Shown: piece after piece, positions 14,601-26,010 of the stretch
Layout of the letters: each line of letters begins with the position of its first letter
How positions within the stretch are numbered: position 1 is the stretch's first letter
Assembly (NCBI RefSeq): GCF_020520425.1
Contig: NC_079488.1
Location: 31,301,247 to 31,365,246, forward strand
Reading direction: 5' to 3'
Origin: Spinacia oleracea
Taxonomy: Eukaryota; Streptophyta; Magnoliopsida; Caryophyllales; Amaranthaceae
Length of the DNA stretch: 64,000 nt
Program-made: the position numbers and the translations under genes
Notes under the pieces: model-generated
The model's database searches: none
What the model saw: only the letters and a program-made list of their open reading frames with translations
What the model was told of the DNA's origin: nothing

Positions 14601-15062
14601 ATACACAGGGAATTCTCCCTCGGCAAGCAGGCTGACGGTCGAGTCCAGACCGGCCGGCACGCGCATTTGGTACCCTTCCCCCACGCAGAGGTCATCCCTC
14701 ATCTTGGCTCCGTGCCTGTCTAGCCACCGCATCCAGCCCACGTCTGGGTGAATCTCTGACGGAAGCAATTGGGCCTCCTCCCGTCCTCTGGGCCTGATAA
14801 GCTGGGGAGCAGCTTCTTGCTCCTCGGCGGCCGATGACAATGGAGCGACGCTTGGCTCCCCCACTGCCTGGCTCGCTGTACCCTCCGACGAGCTTGCCGC
14901 CTGCTCCCCCGCCTCGACATACTTGTCGATCTCTTGAAAGAGTTATGCAAATTCTTCGTCGACTGCCGAGGCGGTGGAAGAATATCTCTCCCTAGGAGGT
15001 GTCGATGCTTCTTCCCGCAAGCGCAGACGCGTAAGATCTGCCGTTTGCTTGGTTCTAGCCAT
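11661..15062 (-). pseudogene. Antisense three-exon gene of the Tat element (gypsy-type transposon protein), one nonsense codon
   Basis: Three exons are predicted on the minus strand: 15062-13875, 12962-12330 and 12254-11661. All join in phase 0 with good sites (AAG|GTGAGT, TTTTTTAG|CAA, GAC|GTAAGT, TTGCAG|TTG). The start is ATG at 15060-15062 (MARTKQTADL). Exon 1 has a conserved-looking region of the plant putative gypsy-type transposon family (my match is to Pfam Transposase_28), with EGEFPVYAASIKLGMRFPPH and GWFNLSSRG. Exon 2 is basic and Ser-rich. Exon 3 is a long coiled coil (LRSDKAELLKKI...) ending in an acidic tail. The full length would be about 804 residues. Codon 40 is TAA (14943-14945), with the frame intact on both sides. 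Such antisense genes are known in Tat elements; their function is not established. Confidence 0.78.
13020..13800. repeat. 78-bp tandem array inside intron 1 of the antisense gene
   Basis: About eight units are marked by GGACGCCCGTCT at 13049, 13127, 13204, 13282, 13360, 13441, 13516 and 13591, followed by degenerate copies to about 13790. Each unit has inverted arms CTCGTCATT and AATGACGAG, so each can form a hairpin of about 40 bases. The array lies between exon 1 and exon 2 and is the bulk of that intron. Confidence 0.88.
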
Positions 15063-15482
15063 GCCTTCTGCATAGTGAACGAAGCACGGCTTAGGGGTGA
15101 CCAACAATGAAGAAAAAGACGCGATTGGACGTCCGCCCCGACAAAAGATGAACGGCGGAAAAATCTTAAATAAAACCTTTAAACCCTTACCTAGTACTAA
15201 GAGGTCGGCCGCTAACAAAGAGAAAAATGACGAGAGGATAACAAAAACAAGAAAGGCGAAAACTAACCTTGAAAGATCTGCGAAGTACTTGGTGAAGAAC
15301 AGGATGAGTTTCGCGAAGAACGGGATGAGTTTCGCGAAGAACAGGATGAGTTTGACGAGGAAAAGGATGAGTCTCGTGGTGGCCGGAAATCGCCTGATGG
15401 TGGTGGGAACACGCCGGAAATCGCCTATGAGAGCTCTGTGAAAACGAAATGTAAAAAAATGAAATTTACCCCCCCCCCCCTC

Positions 15483-15492
15483 TATATATATA
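15483..15492 (-). promoter_or_regulatory. Possible TATA box of the antisense gene
   Basis: TATATATATA (within CTATATATATAG) lies about 420 bases upstream of the antisense ATG, next to a C10 run. It is on the correct side and just outside the antisense coding region. The assignment rests on position only. Confidence 0.4.
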
Positions 15493-15614
15493 GGGAGGGG
15501 CAAAATGGAGAAAGGTGACACGTGTCACCCCCTCAACACCTGACCCAAAGATGAAGATGCAAATCAAAGATCAAGAAGCGATACCCGGAAAGTGTTTCCA
15601 GAAATGCCCTTCTT

Positions 15615-15624
15615 GAGGGGCAAA
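15615..15624 (+). other. Polypurine tract of the gypsy element
   Basis: GAGGGGCAAA lies directly before the 3' LTR. It is the expected primer site for plus-strand DNA synthesis. Confidence 0.7.
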
Positions 15625-16146
15625 TGTTGTGGGCAAAATTACCATGCCTTCGTGCACCAATGAGGATGTGACACCTGGCACGTATTGCGCCCCCTAAGCA
15701 GAAATCATGCAAAGTCTACTCCGGGGCATGAGTATTAATCTAGGTATCTACATTGTATGTATTTAAGTATGTATAGATGTACGTATAAAACCTATACCTG
15801 GAAAAGGGCTTAATTAGTATGTATCCCAAGTGAATGACTAAGTACAATAGGCCCAAATAGCCCACTATTGCTACAAGGGATCAGAGAATTGTAAGGAGAA
15901 AGGACACGTGTCCTTCTCCCATTCCCCAGCCAATCATGTAAGGGGAATATTAGGTCATTCCCACAAAAACCTAGTACTATAAATATTTCCACTTCCCTAG
16001 AAAAAGGGGTAAAAATCAATACATTCTAGAGCAATTGCTGCTCTGCCTTCTCTCTACTTTCTCTCTCTATAAAAATACAATCTTGTTTAATCTTTAAAAG
16101 TTACCAAGAAACCTCCAAGGTATCTCACCGGAAAAACCCCACAACA
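15625..16146 (+). repeat. 3' LTR of the gypsy element, complete (522 bp)
   Basis: It starts TGTTGTGGG and ends CCCACAACA, a 9-bp inverted repeat with TG...CA ends. The 3' part matches 1-220. The flanking DNA beyond 16146 belongs to another element (copia A), which confirms the border. Confidence 0.94.
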
Positions 16147-18040
16147 CATCTAGTTCAAGAAAAAGAACTATAAATCAACTTGCAATCTAATCTTCATTAG
16201 TCATTGGTCGTCCAACCTTTCAATGACCTGGATTAGGGATCCTTTTATGATTTCAATATTCAAGTTCACTTATGGGTGTTTCTTTGTCAAAGAATCCATC
16301 TTGACATCCCATTTGAATGTTTTGAATCACTTGGACTTCATCATTTAATACTAAACAAAGATTAAATGATCTATTAAAATTTCATAAATGATAAATGTTT
16401 AAACCAAATGCTTACCAATTTGTGGGCCTCAAACCCAAAATCAAGCATTTAATGTTTTGCAGATATAGGCCTTTCACCCAATACTTAAAACATTCATGGA
16501 ACTCAAACTTGATTCCATTTCTGCATATGAGTGTTGTATCTCATTCAATGCAGAGGTTTAGTTTATCATACTTTGCTATTCTTAGCATCCTTTCTATCGA
16601 AAGCCTTTCGATGTAAGATGAAAATATCTTTGAATATGTTTATAGAATGATCTAGTCTTTCGTTGCTGTTAGAATGATTCTCATATTCAAAATAGAAAAT
16701 CATCCAGATAGCAGACTTGTTATCAACCTGAGTTCATTGAAGAACTCCCACTAGAAACAATTCCCTTTCATTGCTTCTTAGGCAATAATGAGTTTATTTC
16801 AATTATGTAGAATCGCAAATGATGCTATCCTTTTGGAATACTCCAACCAGTTCACAAAGATGTGGGAGATACATCTTTCAACTGAGAACTTGGAAACTAA
16901 TCATTTATTTAGTTTCCTATGCATCACATATGGTTTAGAACCTTATTACCACCTTTTAATCACGACGCCTAATTGCCCGTGTATGTTTGTGGTTTGCCTA
17001 ACAAAAAGATTCAACTTTTTCTTAGGCAAATGCATGTAGCATCAAAGCTTTAGTTCATCTTCACTTCCTCTTATCAAGTGCTCATCCTACATATCCAAAT
17101 GTGTTGGATGTTCTTGATATTGTTCTAATGATCTCTGATCTAGATCAATAGAGATTGGTATAAACTCGTCACGATCTAATGTTCACGAGTTATCTTGGCG
17201 ATATATATATCACATCATACATGATTGATTGTAATGAAAAAACCATTCGCATTTTAAAATCTATCCATGTGACTTTTAGCTTTACTATGTTTCAAGAGAT
17301 ACTGAATCTTGCTAAAATCTTGGCATTGCCATGTGATAAGGTGAAGACACCTCTTCAAGGTCTTCATGTTTAACTTTAGTGATAACAGCCTAGCTTTATA
17401 CTTTAGTTAAAGCATTCATTACTTAGACTTACTCATATGGGTTGAGAGTCTCCCTTGAGTCTCTCGTGTTTGATGTATTTTACAGAATCCAAACAATGGT
17501 TTAGATCCTATCCAATAGATCTTTAACCCAGTATGTTCTAAGTTTCGCCATGGTTCTAATATTGACAAATACTTTCAAATCTAACCATTTAGAATTTGAA
17601 TGTCATTTTCAATAGAGAGATATGTATCTTATATATAGAACCAATAAACATGATTTAGCTCCCACTAAACTCCTCATATACAAGATGATCCATATTTTCA
17701 TAGAGCCATGATTGCTCAATAGCCTTGTTGAAAAATATGTTCCAATTCCCACTTGCATGCTTTAATCTACAAATAGATTTCTTAAGCTTGCTCTTTTATC
17801 TAGCATCCAAAACTTTTACATTGTGTGATGTACAAATCCTTTCTACAAGTCCAATTGAGGAAGGTGTTTTGTTTTCCGATTTCCATATTGCCATATGCAA
17901 TGATTGCTAGATTTATCCAAAATAGTTCAAGCATTCCGACTTGGTGAAAAAGATTTCAATATTATCAATGCCATGAAGTTGTTTATAATCTTTAACCACC
18001 AATCTAGCTTTTCTTTTGTATGTGTATACAATATCATCTT

Positions 18041-18160
18041 TGTATGTTTCGAAAACATGTTTGCAACCAATGGGAGTGAACCCTTTATGCAAATCAACCT
18101 TGTATGTTTAGAAAACATGTTTGCAACTAATGGGAGTGAACCCTTTATGCAAATCAACCA
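18041..18160. repeat. 60-bp tandem duplication in copia A
   Basis: Two adjacent 60-base copies start TGTATGTTTCGAAAACATGT and TGTATGTTTAGAAAACATGT and differ at only about two positions. It is a local duplication within the decayed pol region. Confidence 0.85.
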
Positions 18161-21100
18161 AATCAAAGATTTGATTCTTTAAGATGAAGATACTTCGGAT
18201 ATTTTAAGTGTTCATAGTTTTCATTCCTCAATATATCTATGTATCTATCTTGGTTGAATTCTATTCCTTATACGATTTACCTAGGTATTGAACATCAAAC
18301 GTTAGTGTATATAAAGACATTACTCAAGTCCTTTGAGTATTAGGATTCTCTTGAAGCACTTCTAAAGTCTTCCTGAAGCTCTTCCAAAGGCTTTTAAGTA
18401 CGGAGCTTTTCCAAAGACTCCTATGTATCCTACATTTGTTTGTTGCTTGACTCGAAGTTCACTTCGAGGTCGTTTTTCTCCCACTTACCTTTTTGGAAAT
18501 ATGATGGTTTCCTAAAAGATATTATCTAGAGCAACAACCATATGTTCTCAGATTTGTGGTAGAACCAATACCTTTTGTTTCTATGACTCGCTCATAAAGA
18601 AACATATATCTATACTTGAGTTTGTTTGATATAAACACTAACTCCCACTGGGTTTGACAACCCTAGATATATAGTACTGAAAATATGTACTGAACCGAAG
18701 TTCAATCCTTATGACATCTTATCCTTATCTTTGACAACTTTGTTTAGTGTGATAGTCACTTGAGAGTATCATTTAGAAACTATATAGGAAAATAGTCGTG
18801 ATTATCGTTAATCGAATAGATTCCGATTTCTCCATTTGGACATACTATATTCTTATGGAGCTTCGATTGTCATAATTCCATATACACAATCTAGATAATA
18901 TTTCTTGGCTCATGCAAACATCACCTTGACCCAGCCTAGATGTTCCAAAATTCTTGCCAAGTTGACTTTATACCCTTTTGTGAATCGCATTGAAGCATTT
19001 CACATATTTCACGTTGAGTAAATATAGCCGTATTTTCTCAAATTCTTGTGAAATAGGTAAGTCATAAAATCCATCTTTGGCCCATGAACTTTATTGTCTA
19101 GAAACTTTTAACAAAAGTCCATTTCTATGTCATGTTCAACAAGCAAGATCCACGTGTCTTAAATTAACCAACTTTCAGAAATCCATGTCATGGAATCGTA
19201 GAATGTTGTCTTATTGATATGGTCATATGACATTGCCAAAAATATGTGGAACACAAATCAAAATATTTGATTTGAACCTTTTGAAGTTTGAGTGTGAATA
19301 ATTTTTTTGTTTATTAATCAATCATATGACTCAACCCTTAAATGACCATTTCATTCAAATAAACACTCAACGAATGTTTTTGTTTAATTTGAATGTGAGA
19401 CTTTCTGTTATCCAAACAGAAATTGTATATGATGATTAATGGAAAATAATACCATTAAGTTCCAGCCTTTAGAAGGACTTTTAAAACAAACATGATGACC
19501 CTACAATTAATGTAGCACAACTTTGCTTCATTTCCGACTTGTAGGTCAATAACCAGACTTAGCTCCCGGAATTTGAGTTCTTAACAAGAGTTAAAACCTC
19601 AAGCGGTAATCTAATACCATGGGAGTTTATTTGATAAGTCGTTTCTCTTTAACACAAACTTTTAGGTAGAAATTGAATCTGAATTCATTTCTTTTGTTCC
19701 CCTTTCCTATCCTTTCTAGCACGTTTTCTTATAGTCCAAAAGATTTTACTCTTTGCTTGATCTTCTTACTTTGTTATGCTTATAAAGTCCTTTCTTTTAT
19801 TCACTTTGAACGAAAACATCCAATGAGTCTAATTCATTATCGAATCAAAAAAAAATTGGTTGTTAACCATTGGTTTTACATGAGTCTTTAACTCAATACT
19901 TCATTATTCCAAAACTACCCAGTATTCTGAATATATGAGGTCCAATTGGTCTACCATTCAAATTTTAGTTTGAAAACAACCATGAAGATCACTATAAGAA
20001 AATAACATTCAAGATACGCTCTCACTCTCCTTTTCTTTGAGAATCGCTCTCACAATTAGTTACCAATCGATCGAGGAAATATCGCAGTTCTATTGTCCGA
20101 ACGCAATAAGGTTGAAGATGTACTATTCTACAGAATGAACTAGCAAAGAAAACATTTATCATACTTTAATAACTTGAATAAAAGCATTCACGCAATCATT
20201 AAAGCTATTAAACATTTCATTCATGCAAAAAATAAAACATGGTCCATAATGAATGAAACGATTCCAAGACCCTAAAAGTCCTAAATCCTTAAGCAGCTTT
20301 GGCATGTCTTAAGTATTTTAAGATTCTAGGTAAGCAAAACCTATTGCTAGTAATCTCCAAATTACTCTTGGTTAATAAATTAATACCATAATTTATCCTA
20401 TTGCCACAACATAATGTCATTGTTGTTTGAGTTGAAACCACAATCAACGTGCTACTTTGGGACGCCTTACCATCTAAGTCAACTAATATAGCACCTCGCT
20501 TTGGCGTAAACCTACTACGTTAGATCCTTAGATTTTTGTAAGTGCTTGATTTGGAAGGCAACTTTTGAACTCAATATTATATTGGACCTAGTTGTTTCTA
20601 TGTTGGTTCGATTATTTAGTGAACTAAACCTAATCGAGCATACAAACAACGCATTCATGCATAATATACATTCATTCAATATATAAAAGCATAAATAAAA
20701 TTGGTGAACTAGTATGGCCCAAAACTCTTGTCTTGAAGCATCCAATCTTATTCACCATCTTGTTAGCTTGGCATTGTCTTGAATCTTCATTCAATGCTAA
20801 CTTAAAGTTCTAAACTAGAAATACTTGAAATAATAAAAATTACATCAAAATTTCAGTGGTACGCAGACAATATTTAAAACTTTACATTCAAAGATAAAAC
20901 GGTTCGCATACCGTATTCAACTATCCTAGATTGGACATACTAGTCACTTGGAGTACCTGCATTACATAAAATATACATTCTATGCATTCACCCATTCGTG
21001 TTCTAAAACGAATGGCCCAATTAAATATGCAAGTATTTACGTGAATTATTTAAAATTCACGTTCACATAAACGCGTCCTAAAAGATTAATCAATTTCCAA

Positions 21101-21379
21101 ATTATTCATCCTTAGAATTTATTCTAATTAAAATTTAATTTAATTGAAATAAAGCGACCTACGAAAATAATTAAAAATAATTATTTCATTTTAATTTCAT
21201 TAAGTGGCTCCCACTCAAACCAATAATTATTCTGGATAATTAAATATTTAAATATTAAATTAAACTCACGGCCCGGCCCAAGTTAAATAAAATAATTATT
21301 AATTATCCCGTTAGCCATTTTAATGCAAATACAAATTTTAAAGCCCAACGAAACAAAAAAGCCCAAAAAATGCAATGTG

Positions 21380-21730
21380 GGCTAGGCTTGCGCCCAGCCC
21401 AGTAATGCCTCGTGCTGTGTGGCCTACAAGGCACACGAGCACTGCGCCCATGCCCCCGCAGCCATCACGCAAAAATGCCGCAGCTCGTCGCTGCATCGTG
21501 GCATGCTGCTCGCTCTGGTGATGCTCGACGCTGCGCGCAAGGCAAGGCAGCCTTGCCCCTTGCTTGCTCGCAGCTCGCAAGCCAAGGCTTGCCTGCCTTG
21601 CTCGCTCACTCGGCCAGCGCGCGCGGCACGCAGCTCGCTTGCTGCTGCACGTGTTGCTGTGGCTCGGCAATGCGGAGACAGCCCGCGTGGCTACAACAAG
21701 CCACACGTCCACACACCGCCTTTGGTTCGT
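21380..21730. other. GC-rich leader segment of copia A
   Basis: A sharp GC-rich island in AT-rich DNA, with many GCTCGC and GCCTTGC words. Its position between primer site and gag region matches the GC-rich minisatellite segments of copia B (51080-51700) and C (54490-55220). Overlapping ORFs on both strands here are a result of few stops in GC-rich repeats and are not called as genes. Confidence 0.6.
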
Positions 21731-22594
21731 GCAAAAGGACCAACTAATTAAAAAAATAATCAATTTCACGAACATATTTGCATTTAGTTATTTTTCACAA
21801 AATTAACAATTTTTATTTTCGAAAAATAATGACTTTACGATTTAATTAATTTTTAACAACAATCCGATTTTGTTAAATTTATTAAATCTAGGCTAACTTT
21901 ATTCAAATTTTAAGAACGTACAATTTCAACAAAAAAATTTGAACTTTTGATAATCGAATCCAAAACTTTAAATCGTTCTAAACATTTAAATTTCAGATTT
22001 TTACCAATTTGGTTTAAGTGTTGATTAAAATTAACGAATCTAATCAAACTTTTAATCCAATAATTTTTAAAATCTTCCACTTCACATGAAATTATATTCC
22101 CTTTCCCAATTAACCAAATTTCCAGATCCAAATTATTTAAAAAATCAATTAGCGATTTAAAATTTACGAATTTGGGGAAAGAAAAATTAGGGTTTATACT
22201 AAAAATTTATGGCCTAAATTTTTACCATAATTTTAAAATATACCCAACAGAATTGTGTCAAAATTTCAATCAATTCCGAGTAGTTTAGGTCAACCAATTA
22301 ATTGAAAAACTTTCCGAATTTGTTAATTTTGATACGCAAATTAACAAAAACGCCCAAAAACACATAATTCGAGTCCTGTTTTTGCAATTCCGTTCTCGTG
22401 AGTTGAAATTAGAAAATAGTTTTCAATCAGATTAGGGTCAGAAAAGTCGAAATTAAGAAACTTTTTGAATTCAGAACTTATTACACGATTCATCCAATAA
22501 TCCATAATAATTCGAAAAATTCAATAAAAAAATCCAAAAAATTCGACAACAGCAAAAACAATAAATCACGCTAAAAGATGCTTTGAATAAATAA

Positions 22595-22609
22595 GTCTCA
22601 TGATACCAC
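22595..22609 (-). other. Primer binding site of copia A
   Basis: Read on the minus strand, GTGGTATCATGAGAC follows the LTR end. It resembles the initiator tRNA-Met site TGGTATCAGAGC of copia elements with a small insertion, like GTGGTATCACGAGCC in copia B and C. Confidence 0.7.
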
Positions 22610-23615
22610 TGTAGGGGGAATACAGTTAAACATACATAACATGTGTGGAACATCCCCAAAGCCAGGAAACATGTATAAAGCATAAATTAAGCATACTTAC
22701 ATTTGAAGCGTGTTTTCCCGAGTATAGTATCAACGAACACGAACAAAGAACTCCAATTGTTGTTCCTCTATTGGGTTCACCGACACGTTCAGATCCGTCT
22801 TGATTATTGTAGCTTAGACAACGTACAAGAGTGTTTGCTTTTTCGGGAAGAACAGTTTTGTGTAGAGAGCAAAACTGAAACTACGTATAATTAGAATTAG
22901 GTTTTCTGATTGGAAAAACAACTAGTAAGTGTGGAATGTAACCCTAAGGTTATATTTGTGTAACCGGCTAAGGCACAAGTCCTAACTGTTCACACAAGCC
23001 TACACTCACAGAAGCCCATATGCGCGGCAGCCAAGCAACGCAGCAGTGGGCCGCGGGCCTTGCTGCTTACTTGTTGCGCTGCTGCCCAACTGCGCGCACA
23101 TGCCGTGTCGCGGGCTGGCTCGTTCGCTGTACGGGAGCTTGCTGGCTCGTTAGGCCTTGTGCGCATCGCGCTTGGCTCGATGGGCCAGCAGCTCCGTTGC
23201 GGCTCGTATTCGCGACTAACGCCTTACGGCTATTATTTATCGTATCGTACACGATGAATCACCGTCGTACGATACGATTATTCATTTTGCCCGGCTTACG
23301 AATATTCGCGATACGATATACGATTCCAATCCAACGTCATATCGTATATTATGTTTTTCCGAACTAATTCCCGAAAAGCTATTAAATGAATTTCCGATTC
23401 ATTTAATCAGGTGATCTGTTACATGCCATTGGTGTGACCGTATAGGTTCAGTCAAGAGTGAGCTGTGAGCCTAATGTAGATTAGAACTCACTGATCGGAA
23501 GCATTGCTCCAGCTAGCTGTTCCGATCACTTGATCTCAATGAATTAATTGTTCGTAATTAATCTGAACCTTGATATTTGACTAATGCACCTTGGGTGAAG
23601 GACATATTTCCTTCA
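22610..23615 (-). repeat. 5' LTR of copia A (about 1006 bp)
   Basis: On the plus strand it runs from TGTAGGGGGAATAC to ACATATTTCCTTCA, with TG...CA ends. The part at 23420-23615 (GGTTCAGTCAAGAGT..., TTGATCTCAATGAATTA) is clearly related to the copia B LTR (44640-44823), so the families are kin. A GC-rich patch (23020-23220) and CGTACGATACGA palindromes (23235-23345) lie where the B LTR has its GC-rich patch and CGGAAA repeats. Confidence 0.82.
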
Positions 23616-25545
23616 GCCATCTGTGTTGATGTTCTACAATTGCATTTGACATAAGTTGACTTAGGTTGACTTTCTAGTGAACCTAAACCTAAGTCAACTT
23701 TGTTATAACTTAATAATGAACAAATGGGTTAGCTCAAAACAAACTTTTGTGAAAGAAAACAATCTCCTATATTGATCCAATAAACCTTAAATGTGTGTAA
23801 CTAGATCTAACTAGGTGACATTGAGTTAAAAGTTGGGAGCGAAATGATCCATTTTAGTCAAAATATGACATATAATGATCAAACAAGCCTTAAATGCATA
23901 ACTTGACCAACTTGGGTGAGAATGAGTCTTATAAGTATAAAAATAAGTATATTAAACATGTAAAGGGTTTAAAATACTTATATAGCTTCATTAGTTCATA
24001 GTTGGGAGCGAAATAATCCATATTAGTCAATATATGACCTACAACGATCAAACGAGCCTTAAATATGCATAACTTGACCAATATAGGTGAACATGAGTCT
24101 TACAAACATTTAAAAAGTATATAAAACATGTAAAGGGTTTAAATTACTCATTAAGGTTCACTAGTTGAAAGTTGGGACTGAAATAAGTCATTTTAGTCAA
24201 AATGTGACCTATAACGACCAAACAAGCCTTATATGTGCATAAGTTGACCAAAACAAGTGATAATGAGTCTTTGAAACATAAAACTAAGTTTATTCAACAT
24301 GTAAAGGGTTTCAAATACTTATTTAAGTTCGTTAATTGAAAGTTAGAAGCGAAATAAGTCATTTTAGTCAAAATATGAACTATATTAAAGTAACGAGACT
24401 TAAATGTTTACAACTTGACCAAAGTGGGTGATAATGAGTCTTTGAAACATAAATATAAGTATATTAATAATGTAAATGGTTTAAAATACTCATTTTAGGT
24501 TCATTAGTTGAAATTTGAGACCGAAATAAATCATTTTAGTCAAAATGTGACCTATAATAATCAAAAGAGCATTAAATGTGTATAACTTGACCAAAGCAGG
24601 TGAGAATGAGTTTTTTAAACATTAATTTAACAACTCTTGAGTCTTTCCGGAGAAGCAAGAACTAGAGATGTTAAGGAGACGATACATCCGTTAACAACTC
24701 TTGAACAAGGTATGTCAAATTAAGTCCGTTTGCTAAGTAAATATACGAGGTTGATTATTTTTAGTTTTACTCGATAAATAAACAAGTTAGTCTAACTCAG
24801 ATAACAATGTGTTCGACTCATCTATGTTCGTTTATATAGAGTGAGTTAAAGTTAAGCTCACCATGATTTTATAAATGAAAACAAATGACAAATTTTTTGT
24901 AGGAATATATTTTATACTCCGTAGTAAATATTACAAGGATACATTTTCTTACTTTCCCAAAAATAATCATAAATCGTCTTATAGAGTCTTGACTTAATAA
25001 GTTCATATATCTCATATGCGCGGTTAAATTCGATGTTGCTCATTTAATCAGGTTCACTTATCCAAATCTAATTTAATTTAATCTAGCCCGGCTCAAGCTT
25101 AACCGAACTCAAATTTGAATGAGTTACTCATGATCAGCTCGAACAAGAAGATTAAGAGCTATGTTATGCTAGGCTCGGGTTGAGCTCGAACTTAAACTTT
25201 TTTTATTAAGCTTTGCTGGAACTATACTCGACTCGACTCTTTGACAACCCTACCGATCGAGGCTATAGGCATGCGGCACAACGACTATATAAAGAAAGCT
25301 TGCCGCTTGAATTTCGTAGCAAAAGGAACGGGTTAATACCTTAATTATGAAAATCATTATGTGGTGTTGGGAGGATTATTTTACCCTTTTTTTTCCTCCC
25401 AATTGAAGAAAAACTCAGTGTAGAGCAACACAGGCCACGTAGATCGACATGCAATGCACAACAACATAAATAAAATTCAAAAAAATGCATGTAATCGTAC
25501 GTACGCTAAAGTTTCTACTTTGAAAAAAAAACAAAGTTCTTTTTA
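23616..25545. other. Anonymous intergenic DNA with a tandem repeat
   Basis: No ORF, RNA gene or known element could be supported. The first kilobase holds the ~170-bp tandem repeat described separately. The rest is AT-rich; 25040-25260 has repeated GAGCTCGA/ACTCGA words that may be an old repeat relic. Confidence 0.6.
23832..24640. repeat. About five tandem copies of a ~170-bp repeat
   Basis: Unit starts (GTTGGGAGCGAAAT or variants) lie at 23832, 24001, 24171, 24342 and 24513, so the period is 169-171. Each unit holds CATTTTAGTCAAAATATGAC, then a stretch like AACTTGACCAA, GTGAGAATGAGTCTT and ACATGTAAAGGGTTT. Units differ by roughly 10-20 percent by eye. A weaker partial unit precedes the first. 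Confidence 0.9.
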
Positions 25546-25665
25546 GGCCATGGTTTTTTGGCTTAATTTCAATTTCATGACTTATTTTGCAATTCGGTTC
25601 AGTTCAGTTCAATTCAATTCAACTTAACTTAACAATAACAATAATAATAACACTTACGAAGTACG

Positions 25666-25932
25666 TTGCCGGACAATTGGTTATGGTTTTCTTTCTCTTT
25701 CTCTTCTTTGGGGGAGTTGGATAAGGATGTTGTTGTGTTGCTGAAACGGATTCAGAAGTTCTCTATGACTCAGGACATTGGGGTTCGTATTGCTGCTCAT
25801 ATTTTCACCAGGATAGACTTTGCTATAGCCAGAGGAGTGGGGACCCAGATTGTATCTTAGCTTCCCACTAATTATTTGTAAAATGTTTGACTTTGTTAGC
25901 ATTTGCTTCATAATAATAATAATAATAACAAC

Positions 25933-25980
<48 letters not shown>
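25666..25980 (+). pseudogene. Short C-terminal retroelement fragment with AAT tail (copy 1)
   Basis: The frame of 25666-25860 encodes GELDKDVVVLLKRIQKFSMT and ARGVGTQIVS, then a TAG and LPTNYL with TAA at the same place where copy 2 ends (GVGAQLVARL). It is the last ~60 residues of the same protein family. It is followed by AATAATAAC repeats (25909-25980). Confidence 0.65.
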
Positions 25981-25982
<2 letters not shown>

Positions 25983-26010
25983 TCGGAGGCTATTATAATA
26001 ATAATAAATT

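Larger units (their letters stand above)
16147..23615 (-). mobile_element. Copia element A, degenerate, interrupted by the gypsy insertion
   Basis: A minus-strand element whose 5' LTR is at 22610-23615. Its interior runs left to 16147, where the gypsy element interrupts it, so the 3' LTR must be left of the window. DNA at 16147-16400 resembles 45365-45600 of copia B in the same orientation. The interior resembles the reverse complement of copia C (for example 19440-19620 against 57250-57440). No long ORF is left; short traces of copia pol wording occur around 17960-18020 and 18460. It is AT-rich and full of stops. It looks like an old member of a non-autonomous group. Confidence 0.8.

Noticed and set aside
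21338..21806. Several 60-145-codon ORFs in copia A
   Set aside because: All lie in a GC-rich leader patch and overlap on both strands; no domain and no agreement with B or C frames.
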